DNA of 64,000 nt. Origin: Malus domestica. Its lineage: Eukaryota > Streptophyta > Magnoliopsida > Rosales > Rosaceae. The stretch's first letter is position 1. Every line of letters begins with the position of its first letter. The notes below the pieces were generated by a model, which did no database searches, had not been told where the DNA came from, and worked only from the letters and a program-made list of their open reading frames with translations. Both the position numbers and the translations under genes were made by a program. Below are positions 11,701 to 23,700 of this stretch, piece by piece. Location: the NCBI RefSeq assembly GCF_042453785.1, contig NC_091664.1, forward strand, positions 29,870,501 through 29,934,500, written 5' to 3'.

Positions 11701-13035
11701 TTATTGATGTTTGAAATTGCCTAGCTTTTGATACATACATTTTAAAAGTATTGACACGTTATGACATCGTTGTGCAGACAGATAGGGCAGCTATGCTTGA
11801 CGAAATTGTGGATTACGTGAAATTTCTAAGGCTCCAAGTTAAGGTATATGAGTCAAAATTCAAATAGATTCGTCATCTCAAAAAGACTAATTTTCGTATG
11901 TTTCAATTTCCTCCCCTTGGTTTTATCGGTTAGTATGTCCTAGGAGATGGGGTAATTTGGTACCTTCTTTTATTGCGTTTCTGTCGGAGGTTTCATTGCT
12001 TTTATATGTTCTGAAGTTGCTCTTCCATCAATGGCTTCTTCTTTCAGAAGTTGGTTGGTCTGTGGAGTATGTCAGTACTCCAAATTATTTCCACAACTCC
12101 CTAATTTTCACAAAAAAAAAAAAATATATATATATATATACTTCCTCATCTTTTAACAAAAAAACCGTTTTCTGCACGAAATTGTTAAAAGAGTTCTTCA
12201 AATTCATCGTTGCTTCGGAAACCTGTACGAAATGCTAAAGTCTTCAAAATGTTTTCACCATAAGGTAGGTCCCGGTGACTTGCTTTGTATGAACTAGTTA
12301 TTTTTTTTTTTCAAACGTGGAATGACTTTGTCTGCTTGGAACCTCTAGATTTCAACCAAGTCCTAATCAAACAGAAAAGGACACTGAGTGTACGACTTTC
12401 TTCTAATTTCAAGGTTAATCAACTTATTTTCTCGATACTTATTGATGTGATTTTGTTTTTATGGAAACAGGTTTTGAGCATGAGTCGACTCGGGGGAGCA
12501 GGCGCAGTGGCTCAGCTTGTTGCTGACGTACCCTTATCAGCAGTCGAGGTTATCTCTGCACTTTTTTTTTAAATCGATCCAACTTATTATGGAGGCAGCA
12601 TATTAGAATTCGCTATTAGATGCATACAGTTTACCGCGTCAAATGTACATACGTTATGATTACAAAAGTTTCTCTAATACATAACTAGGCTCGATGAACA
12701 GTTTAAAACGCATTGATTAATTAGAGTAGTCTATGTACTAATCTACCCTTTCTGTCTCCCTTATGTTGACTATTTTTTTCGGTTTTTGCTTTAATCCTAC
12801 CAAGGGGGAGGGCATGGAAGGAGGAACCAATCAACAAGCATGTGAGAAGTGGTCGAACGATGGCACAGAACAAGAAGTAGCTAAGCTGATGGAAGAAGAT
12901 GTAGGAGCTGCCATGCAGTTCCTCCAGTCCAAGGCCCTCTGCATCATGCCCATATCCCTCGCCCCAGCAATTTTCCGGACACATCAACCAGACGCACCAA
13001 CAATTGTGAAGCCGGAATCAAACTCCTCCTCATAA
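8712..13035 (+). CDS. UNE12: bHLH transcription factor, UNE12 (bHLH59)-like
   Basis: Seven exons, all phase 0, encode 331 residues: 8712-9044, 9447-9551, 11129-11245, 11560-11625, 11778-11843, 12471-12548, 12805-13035. The start is the first ATG in frame. The N-terminus (GDDFFEQILAVPPSY) and a Gly-rich stretch match the UNE12/bHLH7 group. The bHLH spans about 176-229, with the E-box-reading residues H180, E184 and R188 in HSIAERLRRER, so G-box binding is expected. LSMSRLGGAGAVA follows directly, and the C-terminus has KLMEEDVGAAMQFLQSKALC and IMPISLA, both typical of this subfamily. Arabidopsis UNE12 was named for a fertilisation (unfertilized embryo sac) phenotype. Exon 3/4 splits the basic region. 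Intron 2 (9552-11128) carries two hairpins. Confidence 0.93.
9100..9240 (+). mobile_element. Degenerate SINE / tRNA-like tandem in UNE12 intron 1
   Basis: Two tRNA-like half-units follow each other. TCAGTTGGTTAGAGCAG then GAGTTTGAATCCCC (about 9118-9162), and AGTTGGTCAGAACAG then GAGTTCGAATTTCC (about 9185-9225). Each has an A-box-like and a B-box-like element at SINE spacing. Cloverleaf pairing is not preserved, so these are not functional tRNAs. Confidence 0.45.
10172..10225. repeat. Perfect 18-bp inverted repeat in UNE12 intron 2
   Basis: ATAATACAAATGGTTGGA (10172-10189) is exactly complementary to 10208-10225, with an 18-base purine-rich loop. It could fold as a short hairpin in the intron. 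Its ends do not extend into a longer element. Confidence 0.7.
10938..11002. repeat. Foldback hairpin in UNE12 intron 2
   Basis: ACTATGGACT near 10940 pairs with AGTCCATAGT near 10993, and GGGATTAATCTGATGG pairs with ATCAAATTAATCCC. This gives about 27-base arms with a few mismatches and a loop of only a few bases. It resembles a compact foldback element or a miRNA-like hairpin; no target-site duplication was recognised. Confidence 0.6.
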
Positions 13036-13991
13036 GCCTCTCCAACAAAGTATCAACTATCACATGCCCCCATCCACACCTCCCAGCACACTTGTGGGCC
13101 CCACGTCCCGCCTTAGTACCCTTGTCACTCATGACAACGGGTAAATTTATAGGTCGAAGTTCACTAAACTTTTTGAGTTTTGTCAAACAAGGGGCCGATT
13201 GTCATGCCATTGGAAACCCTAGGGGAGAATTTTCAAAAGCAAAATTGATGTGTTCCCTCCTCCTCTTGTAACATCAATGGTGGGATTAGTTGAGTGAGTG
13301 TGACCTAAATACTTGGTGGTGGGAGCTTTTCAGTTTTCTTATATGGATAATGGGAGATGGGGCCAATCAAAAGGGATAGATGGGTTTGCATGATTGTATT
13401 TTCTGAAATTTTTATTTATTTTTAATGCAAGTTGAAAGTTGGATGATGGTTGGTTGTCTTGTAATGATACGTTGGAAGCTTCTGGCATTGCACTATTGCA
13501 GAAAAACATGGGTTTGAGTTTGTTGTTTCTCTAAAAGTGAGGTGAATACTTTTTTTTTCAAATTTGATGAATAATTATTGAAGGGAAAGTTATTGGGGGA
13601 GAGGGATAGAAAATGACATCTTCTATAGAAAAGTAATAATACGAAAGTTCTACTAAGTGTGCCGATGTATGACATGGACCAGAACAATAATGTTTGAATG
13701 TATAACCAATAATTCAATAAAAAAATTTAAAGTCGAAAACTTTCGTGTACATTGTGCGTACTAACAAAATTTCAAAAAGACGAATCATACTTGACCGGAC
13801 ATGGATTTTTTAGGTATTAAATTGAGTTTCTTTTTTATACAAAGCGGTGAGAGACACGAATGCAAAACTTTATGTGCAAAGAGTTTTAAGTGGATGAAAT
13901 TTCGCATATATGTATCAGGTTGGAAGTGTGCCACCGTCTTACAGCCAAGTTTGAATCATTGTCCCAGTATGATAAAGTAGTTTAGAATATC
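13036..13991. other. 3' flank of UNE12-like gene
   Basis: Probably includes the 3' UTR of the bHLH gene. Otherwise AT-rich; no gene supported. Confidence 0.5.
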
Positions 13992-14230
13992 TTAGGATTC
14001 GTTTGGATGTGCTTTTAAAATGACTGAAAGAGTTTTTGGTGAGAATGTTTTTAGAACCAATCTTTAGTAAAGATGCAAGTAAATCCTAGAAAATCACTTA
14101 AAGTGCTTCCTGGAAGAAACACATAACTGGTGCTTCTTGCAAAAAGCACTTTAAGTGCTTTTGGAATCCAAAAATATTTTATCTAAAAATGCTTTTAATT
14201 ATTTTAAAAACACATCTAAACGAGCCCTTA
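13992..14230. mobile_element. TTA-flanked MITE family, copy 1
   Basis: A 233-base element (13995-14227) with ends GGATTCGTTTGGATGTGC and, complemented, GGGCTCGTTTAGATGTG. Its body has GCAAGTAAATCC and CACTTAAAGTGCTT motifs. TTA flanks both sides. At least three similar copies occur (16881, 27556, 32598). A 3-bp TTA/TAA duplication suggests PIF/Harbinger (Tourist-type), but the superfamily is inferred only. Confidence 0.75.
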
Positions 14231-14880
14231 TTGTCACAAAACATGAAGAAAAGGCAAAGTAACATGAGGGCCTCTTCACAAAATCAATTGGGCTTTAACC
14301 AAATTTGGACCCATTGGCCCATTTACCTTTAAGAAAATTTAGGGTTCTCTGGTTTTGATCAAAACAGGAAGCTTCAATCTCTCTAGGGTTTCAAAAGTTT
14401 CACCTTTGATGATTGGTAAGTGCTATTACAATTCACCATTTTCTTTGTAATTTCGATTAGCAGGTGTTGGGTTTTATCTTTGGTTTATTTTAGTTTATGA
14501 TTCTGTTTATTTCATATCAGAAGATTATGGTAGTTGTTTGCTTATTGGAGTTATGGAAGATTTAGGATTCTGAAATCTGGTCTTGAAATTTTGAACTTTC
14601 TACCAAGAAATGAACTTTTTCTTCCGCCGGAGCTCGGACGCCAAATCTGCAAATTCCCGCTGCGACCCTTTGTCTTCCGTTATTCTACATCGTAAATTTT
14701 GAAATTTTCAGCCTGAAAACTGATGGAAAGTTGGAAACAATTTACCAGAGGAAAAAATCCGAAAAATTTGACTGAAAGATTTGATCTTTCTGTTGGGGAT
14801 TATGGGAGTTTGATTGTTTGTGGAATATAATTGATGGGTTCTTTAAATGATGGAGAGTAGATTTGTTGGAATTTTTATCT
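14231..14880 (+). other. Upstream region and probable 5' leader of the PPR gene
   Basis: Contains GATTGGTAAGTGC (about 14410), a good donor site, and TATCTATGCAG (14875-14885), an acceptor-like sequence overlapping the chosen PPR start codon. A 5' UTR intron is possible; if used, translation would begin at ATG 14929 instead. Confidence 0.4.
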
Positions 14881-16833
14881 ATGCAGCAATGTGGGCGAGG
14901 CATTCGCTGCCTTTCGAGTTCGAGTTCAATGGGGAGGAGGATCCACTGGGATCCGACTGTTGCGCTCGAACTCAATCACCCGGCTCTTGTGTTGTTGGAG
15001 AAGTGCAGCACAAGGCACCATTTCAAGCAGATTTTGGGGCAGATGATGAGGACCTCTTTAATTGGTCAGACATTTCCCATGAGCCGGCTTCTCACATTCT
15101 CCGCCATCTCACACCCTGAAAATTTAGACATGGCCGTCCTCCTTTTCGATCACTTTACTCCGTATCCCAATCTTTACATTTATAATTCGATGATTTCTGC
15201 ATTATCTTTCTCGAAAAGACAAGCATTTCCTCTGTACAGTTCCATGCTCAAAGCTGGCATATACCCTGATAAACACACCCTTCTTTACTTGCTCCAAGCA
15301 TCTGAATGTGTAGTGGAAGCAAAGCAGATCCACAGCCATGCTGTAGTTACAGGTTTGTTGTCACACCGGTACTTGCAGAACACCCTCATGAAGATATATC
15401 TGGAAAAAGGAGAGATGGGGCTTGCTCAACAGTTGTTTGATGACGTGCCAACGCTGGATACAGTCCCGTTCAATATCATGATCGTTGGCTATGCCAAGAT
15501 GGGATATTTTTCGGAAGCTCTGCAACTGTTTTATGAAATGGTGGGTTTGGGTCTTGAGCCGGATGAGTTTACCATTCTAGGACTTCTTATATCTTGTGGA
15601 CTATTAGGAGATGCTCGGCTTGGAATGTCTGTTCATGCATGGATTGAGAGGAGGAAGGCCATTACGTCTGGAAATTTGATTTTGGGTAATGCTCTTTTAG
15701 ACATGTATGTGAAATGGAACAAATTGGAGGTTGCCCAAAGTGTTTTTGATGCTTTAGCGGAGAAGGATATCGTGTCCTGGAACACCATGACTGCAGGATA
15801 TGCCAAGGTTGGGAAAATAGAACTTGCGCAGAATTATTTTGAGCAAATGCCTATAAGAGATCTTGTTTCTTGGAATTCATTAATTGCTGGATATGCCAAG
15901 AAGGGAGATTACACAATGGCTGTGAAGGTATTCAACGAAATGATTACGGAGAATGCGAAGCCTGACAGTATCACTCTGGTTAATTTGGTCTCTGCTGCAG
16001 CGGAAACTGGAGCGCTGGACCATGGAAGATCAATGCATGGCTTGATTGTGAGGATGCAGTTGAAAATAGATGTATTTTTGGGTTCGGCATTAATAGACAT
16101 GTACTGCAAGGCCGGAAGCATTGAACGAGCCTTCATGGTTTTCCGGGGACTGACAGAGAAAGATGTTACCGTATGGACAACAATGATCTCTGGATTCGCA
16201 TTCCATGGTTACGGGCGCAAAGCCCTGGATCTGTTTTCGGAGATGCAGGGAGGGCTATCTCCGAACGGGGTGACTCTTCTTGCTGTTCTTACAGCTTGTA
16301 GCCACAGCGGCCTTGTGGATGAAGGGCTTAATCTATTCAACAACATGGACAAAAAATTTGGTATTGAACCAGGAGTTGAGCACTATGGGTGTTTAGTGGA
16401 CCTTTTATGTCGATCGGGAAGGCTGGCAGAGGCGAAAGAAGTGATAAAAAAGATGCCGGTAAGGCCAAGTCGAAACATTTGGGGAGCAATGCTGAGTGCT
16501 TGTAGAGCACAGGGAGACATGGAACTAGCCGAAACAGCTTCAGCAGAGCTACTCAAGTTAGAGCCGGGGAGAGAGGGCGGATACATTATGATGTCGAATA
16601 TATACGCTGCTTGTGGAAAGTGGAGCTACTCGGATAAGATTCGAGAAGTAATGGAGATCAGGGGAGTGAAGAAGGCCGCAGGTTGCAGTAGCGTGAACGT
16701 CGACGGAGTTGTCCACAACTTTGTTGCCGCCGATAAGCGGCATCCGAGATGGGAAGAAATCTTCCTTGTTTTGCAGTGCATGAAAAGTGAAATGAAGCTG
16801 GCTGCTGGTTTCCGATTTGATCCATTTGTATAA
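14881..16833 (+). CDS. Pentatricopeptide repeat protein, E-class, At3g04750-like
   Basis: One exon, 650 residues. PPR proteins bind organelle RNA; E-class members of the PLS group usually act in C-to-U editing in mitochondria or plastids. Repeats run from about residue 85 to 560 and show classic signatures such as NALLDMYVKWNKLEVAQSVFD, DIVSWNTMTAGYAKVGK, DLVSWNSLIAGYAKKG and ACSHSGLVDEGLNLF. After the last repeat come E/E+ motif features (LEPGREGGYIMMSNIYA, GVKKAAGCSSV) and FVAADKRHP, but the protein ends soon after, with no DYW deaminase domain. It would therefore need a DYW partner in trans if it edits. The N-terminus is Arg/Ser-rich and compatible with an organelle transit peptide. ATG 14881 is the first in-frame Met; ATG 14929 is the alternative. 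It is tail to tail with MED14, as the neighbouring locus numbers At3g04740/At3g04750 would predict. Confidence 0.93.
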   Translation: MQQCGRGIRCLSSSSSMGRRIHWDPTVALELNHPALVLLEKCSTRHHFKQILGQMMRTSLIGQTFPMSRLLTFSAISHPENLDMAVLLFDHFTPYPNLYIYNSMISALSFSKRQAFPLYSSMLKAGIYPDKHTLLYLLQASECVVEAKQIHSHAVVTGLLSHRYLQNTLMKIYLEKGEMGLAQQLFDDVPTLDTVPFNIMIVGYAKMGYFSEALQLFYEMVGLGLEPDEFTILGLLISCGLLGDARLGMSVHAWIERRKAITSGNLILGNALLDMYVKWNKLEVAQSVFDALAEKDIVSWNTMTAGYAKVGKIELAQNYFEQMPIRDLVSWNSLIAGYAKKGDYTMAVKVFNEMITENAKPDSITLVNLVSAAAETGALDHGRSMHGLIVRMQLKIDVFLGSALIDMYCKAGSIERAFMVFRGLTEKDVTVWTTMISGFAFHGYGRKALDLFSEMQGGLSPNGVTLLAVLTACSHSGLVDEGLNLFNNMDKKFGIEPGVEHYGCLVDLLCRSGRLAEAKEVIKKMPVRPSRNIWGAMLSACRAQGDMELAETASAELLKLEPGREGGYIMMSNIYAACGKWSYSDKIREVMEIRGVKKAAGCSSVNVDGVVHNFVAADKRHPRWEEIFLVLQCMKSEMKLAAGFRFDPFV

Positions 16834-16877
16834 TCTTGGAAAATTGGCTAAATTGCTCGGGAATCAAATCCACGTTG

Positions 16878-17098
16878 TTAAGGTCTTGTTTGGAATGCTT
16901 TTGAAATGGCTGAAAGCATTATTAGTGAAAATGTTTTTTGGACCGATCTTTAATAAAAAATGCAAGTAAAACCTGGAAAATTAGAGCTTTCTACGAGAAA
17001 TACATAATTGATGCTTCTTGTAGGAAGCATTTAAAGTGTTTTTGGAATCTAAAAATATTTTTACCAGAAACGCTTTCAAGTATTTTCAAACAAGTCCT
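16878..17098. mobile_element. TTA-flanked MITE family, copy 2
   Basis: Starts AGGTCTTGTTTGGAATGC after TTA and ends near CAAACAAGTCCT. Internal GCAAGTAAAACCTGG and ATAATTGATGCTTCTTG motifs match the other copies. It lies directly downstream of the PPR stop codon and may supply its 3' UTR. A second fragment of the same family (about 17248-17306) follows. Confidence 0.7.
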
Positions 17099-17731
17099 AA
17101 ATTGATCGAATCAAATAGCAGTGACATATTAGGGCTTTTTTTTTTTCTTTTTAGGTACCACACTCAGAAGGGTAGGACTAATTCCCAGTGTGGCCCGAAA
17201 AAAGTTAAAGGTTTTTCACTTACTAGTCAACTGACACATTTCCTTCTAAATATATTTTCACCAAAAATGCTTTCAGTCACTTTAAAACACTTCCAAATGA
17301 GCCATCAATCGACAAAAAGTTTATCGGTTCAAGAATTGAGATTGAAAATGTTATCGTTCTTGTGACAATTTATCTATAATATTCATTGTCAGGAATGAGA
17401 TTCACTTACTCGAGTAGACTAGCGGACGGTAAAACTGTAAAAGTTGTAAACATAAAATTTTTCCAATCTTTTGAACAGTTACTTAAGAAATGACCCACTT
17501 CAGGAAACAAAAAGTTTACAAAGTATAACCAATTAAAGCCAGATTTGTACAACAGTTGACAGAAAATGTCCACAAATATGTTACATCCTACCACTACAAG
17601 TTTCTCCTCCTGCAGTAAACTGAGAGAACCGAAAAACGAAACACTAGCCACGGTCAATCTGCGCAAAACTCATCGAGATTTAGTCCCGAATGAAGTGGTT
17701 CAAAGTATCTATCTCTGAGCGACGCGACTGA

Positions 17732-20700
17732 TCATGTTGCCATGGAGGTTGCACTAACCGCGCTACCGTCCCTCAACCCTTGAAGCCATATGTGCAGTGT
17801 CCTTTGCACATAGTCAGCTACGATTCTTAACCTTCCTTGACCACTGTCTACTCCTGAGCTACCATGATGTTCCACAGTTCGAGCAACCTTGTGTTTGCAC
17901 TTCTCCCAGTCATCAGCGCGCAACCAGCAAGCTCGACCTCCATGGCTTCCTTCCATACCGAGAAAGGACACGTTAGGATTTTCACCAAACGAATATCTCA
18001 ACCTCACTGAGACACAGTATGGCAACCATGCAGCTCCTCCAGCGGCATTTATATGAGGTATGTGAGCAGGATCAAGAACAAGAGTCAGTGCAAAATCAAC
18101 CGAGTTATGAGGCCGATCATAATGAATATTGCTTTTGGCAACAGATGAATGATCCATACTCGAGCCAGCATGGTTTTCAAGGCATAATTCAATACGGGGT
18201 TTTTGAGCAGGTGCTATATCTCCCCCTTGTGCCAGGGCTAGTGCTTTTTTCCATGCTATTAATTTCAAGAATTCTCTTAAAACTGATATGGGTAAGGTGA
18301 GGAGAGTAATGAACGACGCGACACGAGAAGCATCGTAAGGCTCTGAAGCAACACGTCGACTGAAGTAGTCACATATTTCTCCTATTTCGGCTGTAGATAA
18401 TTCCTCATTAGCAGTGTTTGTATTTGGCTGTTGCCCTTGTTGTTGCTGCTGCTGATGGAATCGTTTCACGCTCAGTACTTGAAGAAGAAGTTGAACTCTG
18501 TGAACACTTACTGCAAATACATAGCCACTGCAGAAACACAAGCAATCAGATCAAAGAACAAGTAGATAAGCCTGGAAGATTCAGCGAAAACTTGTACGGA
18601 TAAACTGCACCCGAGGACTACCAATGTTAAAGGGTGAATATTATCATGTAATATAAGTAACATAATTAACTGAGTGATCGGGTACCAGTATTGAACATAA
18701 AATAGGGAAGTTTTCAATAAACATAAAATATCACAAATGTGTATGTCCATCTTGTCCGGATGTTTTCCCTTTGCGTCGGCATAACTTTTCCGCAACGATA
18801 AAAGGAGATGTAATCACATCATCGTAAGATTAAGAATAAGTACTCGAAAATAAAGTTTCTGAGATGTGTAAAGATTGGCCTGAAAAGCACTTACCCAACA
18901 AAGAATCTCAAGGCGGGCTGCTCCTGGTCTAAATTTAGAAGGGCACCTTCATTGTCTTTCAGAATTGACCCCAAAATCTCTTTCAAAAGATTTGGTAGCT
19001 GTGCGAATAGCCATAGAACTCCAAGATACTTGAGAATACCTCTTAGCACCTTTTTAAGAGCAACAAGAGGAACCCAACCACCTCCATACCCTCCGTCATC
19101 TCCAAGACCAATAATGGCTGTATTCAGTTCTCCTCTCACATGAGCAGCACCAGGACCTGGGGATCTTCGTAAAGCCGGCCCTGCTGAGCTCACAACAGCC
19201 AAATTTGAGGATACTGGAGAAGCATTTCCGACACGGTTTAAACCAGCCACTTGGTTGTTGCCTGTCCTAGACATTGCAGCAGAACTAGGAAGGTTAACCC
19301 TATTTCCATTTACAGTTGACAGTTGGGAACCTGAACTGGGGTTTTGATTGATTGAACTTGACAGTCCTGTCTGTTGACCACCGGTGAAATTAGTATCTAA
19401 ACCATTCAATTCTTGGGCTACATGCTCCATAATAAATGGTCTAAACTGAGGGCAAGGTAATGACCCTCCAATTGAAGGCCCCCCATAGGGTGGCGTTGCT
19501 GGTTGCAACCAAACCTGATCTCCTGCAAAACAGCGCATGTCAACTGCGAAATTCTTTCGGTATATGATCCGTATCCAATAGGGTCCACGTAGCACAACAG
19601 AGACATCAATGGGCAACAGTGAGCTGGGTACAATGCCAGGTCCACCTCGGCCAGCACCAGCTAACCCAGCAGGCCCATGGAGGCTATGATTTGCAAGAGG
19701 CCCTGTAGCCGGAGATGAAACTGGGTTCCCCATAGGGCCAGGAGACTGACCAGCATTTGTGGTTGAACTAGTTGGCATAAGGCCCTGAGATGATAAGTAC
19801 CCAGCCTGTTTTGGGATAGAAGAGAGAACTGCTCCACCAGGGACCCCCGGGATAGGACTAGCTCGTGCAGGTCGTGTTGCGGCTGCAAGAGCATGTAAGG
19901 GCCCTGCAGTGAGTCGAATGCAATCCAAAAGTGATGCAACTTCAGCTCCATTTATGAAATCTTCCAGAAACTGTAAAGAACAGAAAAGGTATTGTCATTA
20001 ATGCAAACATTTTTAATCAGAAACAAATTGGTGGGAAACATGAAGTTATCTCTGTAATAATACATAAATCTAAATTGCTCGAATGCATGTCAAAAACTAG
20101 CTTTTGATGACTGCATTTTGATGTACTCCATAAAGCAACTTTGATAGAATTGTGCATGCAGTTTTAATATACCTTTTTTGCTGTCATGAAAAGCTTTTTA
20201 AGGCACCTAGAAAAATCCTAATCCAACATCAAAAGATAATTCCATGGAACCACCGCAAAATAGTTGAAAATTATATTTTTTGAAATTTCTCCAGAATTCT
20301 ATTAAATTCATTAAAGATGGCACGTTCACGCACGACCTTTGAAGAAAACAAAATCAGAGGATGAATGCAGGACTCAATTTCACATAAGGTGAATCTTAAT
20401 ATAAAACATCACTTCACACCAAATAAGTATGCGCTCAATTGAAATGCTAAAAGAAACAAACCAGAAAAAATAAATTAGAAAATTGTGAACGTACCTTGGT
20501 ATGGGGCCAAAGTTGGTCGGGGGATACATGCATAGTACAACCCTCTTTACCTGATTCCCACTCTACAACAAAGCGAGCAAGGACACCTGATCCAAAACTG
20601 AACCACAGACTCATAAGTCCAACAGCCTCAATTCTAAATGCCCTTCGCATTTGCTCAGATAGTCTATCGGTTGCCTCTTGAGAACCTTTGACTCCTGGTG

Positions 20701-23700
20701 ATTTAAAATCAGGGTTTGTGCTACTTTCTTCTGGCTTATCATCTGCTCGTACACCAAGCAATTTCCGCATCCCAAGAGCAAACATTCTGGCATTAGAAAG
20801 TCTTTGGATGTCTGCCACTAACTTCTTAATACTATCAGCCTCCACAGACTGGTAACAAAGAACAACACCTTCTGGATCATAGCGAACATGAGAGTCTATG
20901 TCAGACGTATTGGCAATTCGAACACCAGTACCCCAAGGTGTACTATTGCTTCCTTTTTGAAGCTCCCATAAATCCCTGAAATGCTGGTCATTTATTTTGA
21001 CATCCCAATAAATGCTTCCAGGTCTGCCAAGTCGCAAGCATAAGTGTTGCCATGAATCACCTCTGGCAAATGGAATTCGAAACCATATGTTTGATGATGT
21101 ACTTCTTAGACCCACTTCTTCAACATAAGGGATGTCCAGAGCTGCCATCTGGCTAGTTAATCTGGCATGCTTAATACAAAGTGAACAGTGCCTGATCACA
21201 TGAAGAAGGGCTGAAACATAAATGCTGGAAGGTGCATTTCCCCTGTTTGCTTCAGATATAAGATCCCCGTAATTGTATACTTCAAAATTTGAAATTATAT
21301 CCCTCGACATAAGCACCTGTGAGGAAGACTGCTGAGGACGAGTTACTTCAGAAGTTTTCCTCTTTTTAAGAACTCCTGAATCAGCTTCGAAACCCTGAAG
21401 TGATGGGATCAAATTCAACATATCTGAAAGTGTACGTTTGCGAGGTTTTCTATCATTTTTTGCAACATCAAGATTAGGGCTATGACATACTCCAGAATCT
21501 GGGGCCTGGGCTGGCAGAGAAAAAAAGTCCAGCAATATAAGACTCAGTAAAAAGTATAAATAGTACTAAATCAATATGTATAATGCAGTTTTCCATCTTA
21601 ATAAAGATATCACAGAGAAAGTATCTTACATACGGGAGTTGTTGCACATGTTGATACGGAAGCTCTGAAAGGTCCAGTTAAAGGCCCATTAGGTGAACTT
21701 TTGGACCCGTTGGGTCTCACACCTGGCCCAGAAACTCTGGGGCCAGTAGACCGGGTTGGAGATAACAGCCGGGATGATTTACTCCCATAAATTGCACTCT
21801 TTGGAGTTTCATTCAGAAATCTCAGCTGATCTTCGTCCGTTGAAGTACCAGAACCATACTCAACTGACTGTGGAGACCTAAGAGAAGCCAAATCCTGATC
21901 AGACTTTGACACTGGTATTTTCTTCACAGAGGCACTCCTTCCTGGGCCAGAAGATAGATTACCAAGAGAAGTAGAATGCACGGGGCTTTTCAAATTATTT
22001 GATGGATATAACGATCCATTATAGTGGGTGGCCATACTAGAAAGCTTTGAAGAATTGTTTAACTGTGGTATCTGCGCACCTCCTTCCCACTTAGGAGAGG
22101 GACGATTCATCGGAACAGAGCCAAAATGAGAAGCAGGAACAGAAAAAGGAGGTACAGATAACCCCTTCTCCAGTTCAAACACTTCGTCTACAACAGAAGA
22201 AAAACTTGATGGTGGACACCCAGCAATAGGCATAGAACCCTCATGGCTGATTTCTGAAAGAAGACCATTTTCAGCAGACTGATTAGAACCCCTGGAACTG
22301 GGCAGAAAGGAATGTAGTTTTCCCAAGTCAAGCAAACTTAAATTCATATCATCTTCATGCATCTGCATCTGGCTAACATCAATTTTCTTGATCCGCATCA
22401 CATGATTTAGGTCATTAAAAGAATCAGGTTTTCTAGTCGGATCCGGATGAGTTTCAAGCAACTTAAATAGGGGTTTAAAGTCCTTATCAAGTTGCATCAG
22501 CAGGAAATAAGAGGTACTGCAATCAGGAAACCCCATTAGCAACATAGTTGAACCATTCAAAATGTTCTTTGGTATTTTAACTGCAGGAAAACCATGTTCA
22601 TACACCTGCAAGAATACAATTCATATACAGTGAATCAGTACGTAATCCTCAACTGCCCTAGTGATGTTTGTTCTTGAAAAAAAATGTCAAAAGAAGAAAA
22701 AGTATGTTACCTCAAGGCCTAAAAACCTGCCAGTCGATGCAAATAAGTGCAAAATACTTTTGCTTCTCAAGCTTATAAAAACTTCAGCAGCAGTCATACT
22801 TCCTTGATTTAAAGCATCTTCACATTCGGACAAAACTCCCGAAGAAGCAAGAATATTACGAGAGGACTGAAGAAGAAATCGCCCATTCCTGCAAGTCAGC
22901 AAAGTTACAGAAGACATCTTTCTAAAGCATCTACATAAGAATACCAAATTTGTGTCCAAATGAACCACCAGAATGTCCTGAGATTCTGAAATCAAAAGAA
23001 CTACTAGAAAAGTACATCAAAAACTTGTCCCAATGTCTAACCAGAAACAATATTGGCTGCACATTTTCTTAGTTCATCCAATCAGTTTTTTTTTTTATAA
23101 GTCCATTGGCAAATCTTAATTCATATATCCTGTAATCATATACTGATAATCGTATAAGCAAGGATACCTTAAATTTATTCCCAGGGTGAAAAATGATGAG
23201 CCATAGGCACGCACACGTAATACTTCCTGCCCTTCATACTCTCCAGCATTGGACTTATCATCTTTCTGCACACAGAAATTTAGGAAATCAAAATATGAAG
23301 AAAATAAACCCTGAAAAACACATGCATGAAAAAACAGTAGTGTCCTGAGACTACATTCAAGAAGAAAAAAAAGAATAACCAGAATGAACAACCAGAAAGA
23401 AGCAACAAGAAAACGTGAAACAACCTTTTTATGGTCCGCTTCCACTTCTTCCACATGAGACTGAAGAGAAACATCCCCTGCACCTCGGCAGATTTGAACA
23501 TTCTTCACCAGCTCTTTCTGAATTTCAAGTAGACGAGTATATCTATTGCAGCAGATGGCTCTCAGAAGCAACTTCTCAACATCAATACAGTTTTGGTCAA
23601 GAGAAAATTCTGCCTCCTTTCCAGTTAATGGATCTATGACAAATGTGCTATGAAGACACTTTATCTGCAGATCCGGTCCTGGTTCAATTTTTATAGACGG

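Noticed and set aside
14847..15119. Alternative-frame ORF at the start of the PPR gene
   Set aside because: Overlaps the PPR coding frame, which has clear repeats; the alternative has no domain.
18019..18300. Plus-strand ORFs inside MED14 exons
   Set aside because: Antisense shadows of well-supported MED14 coding sequence.
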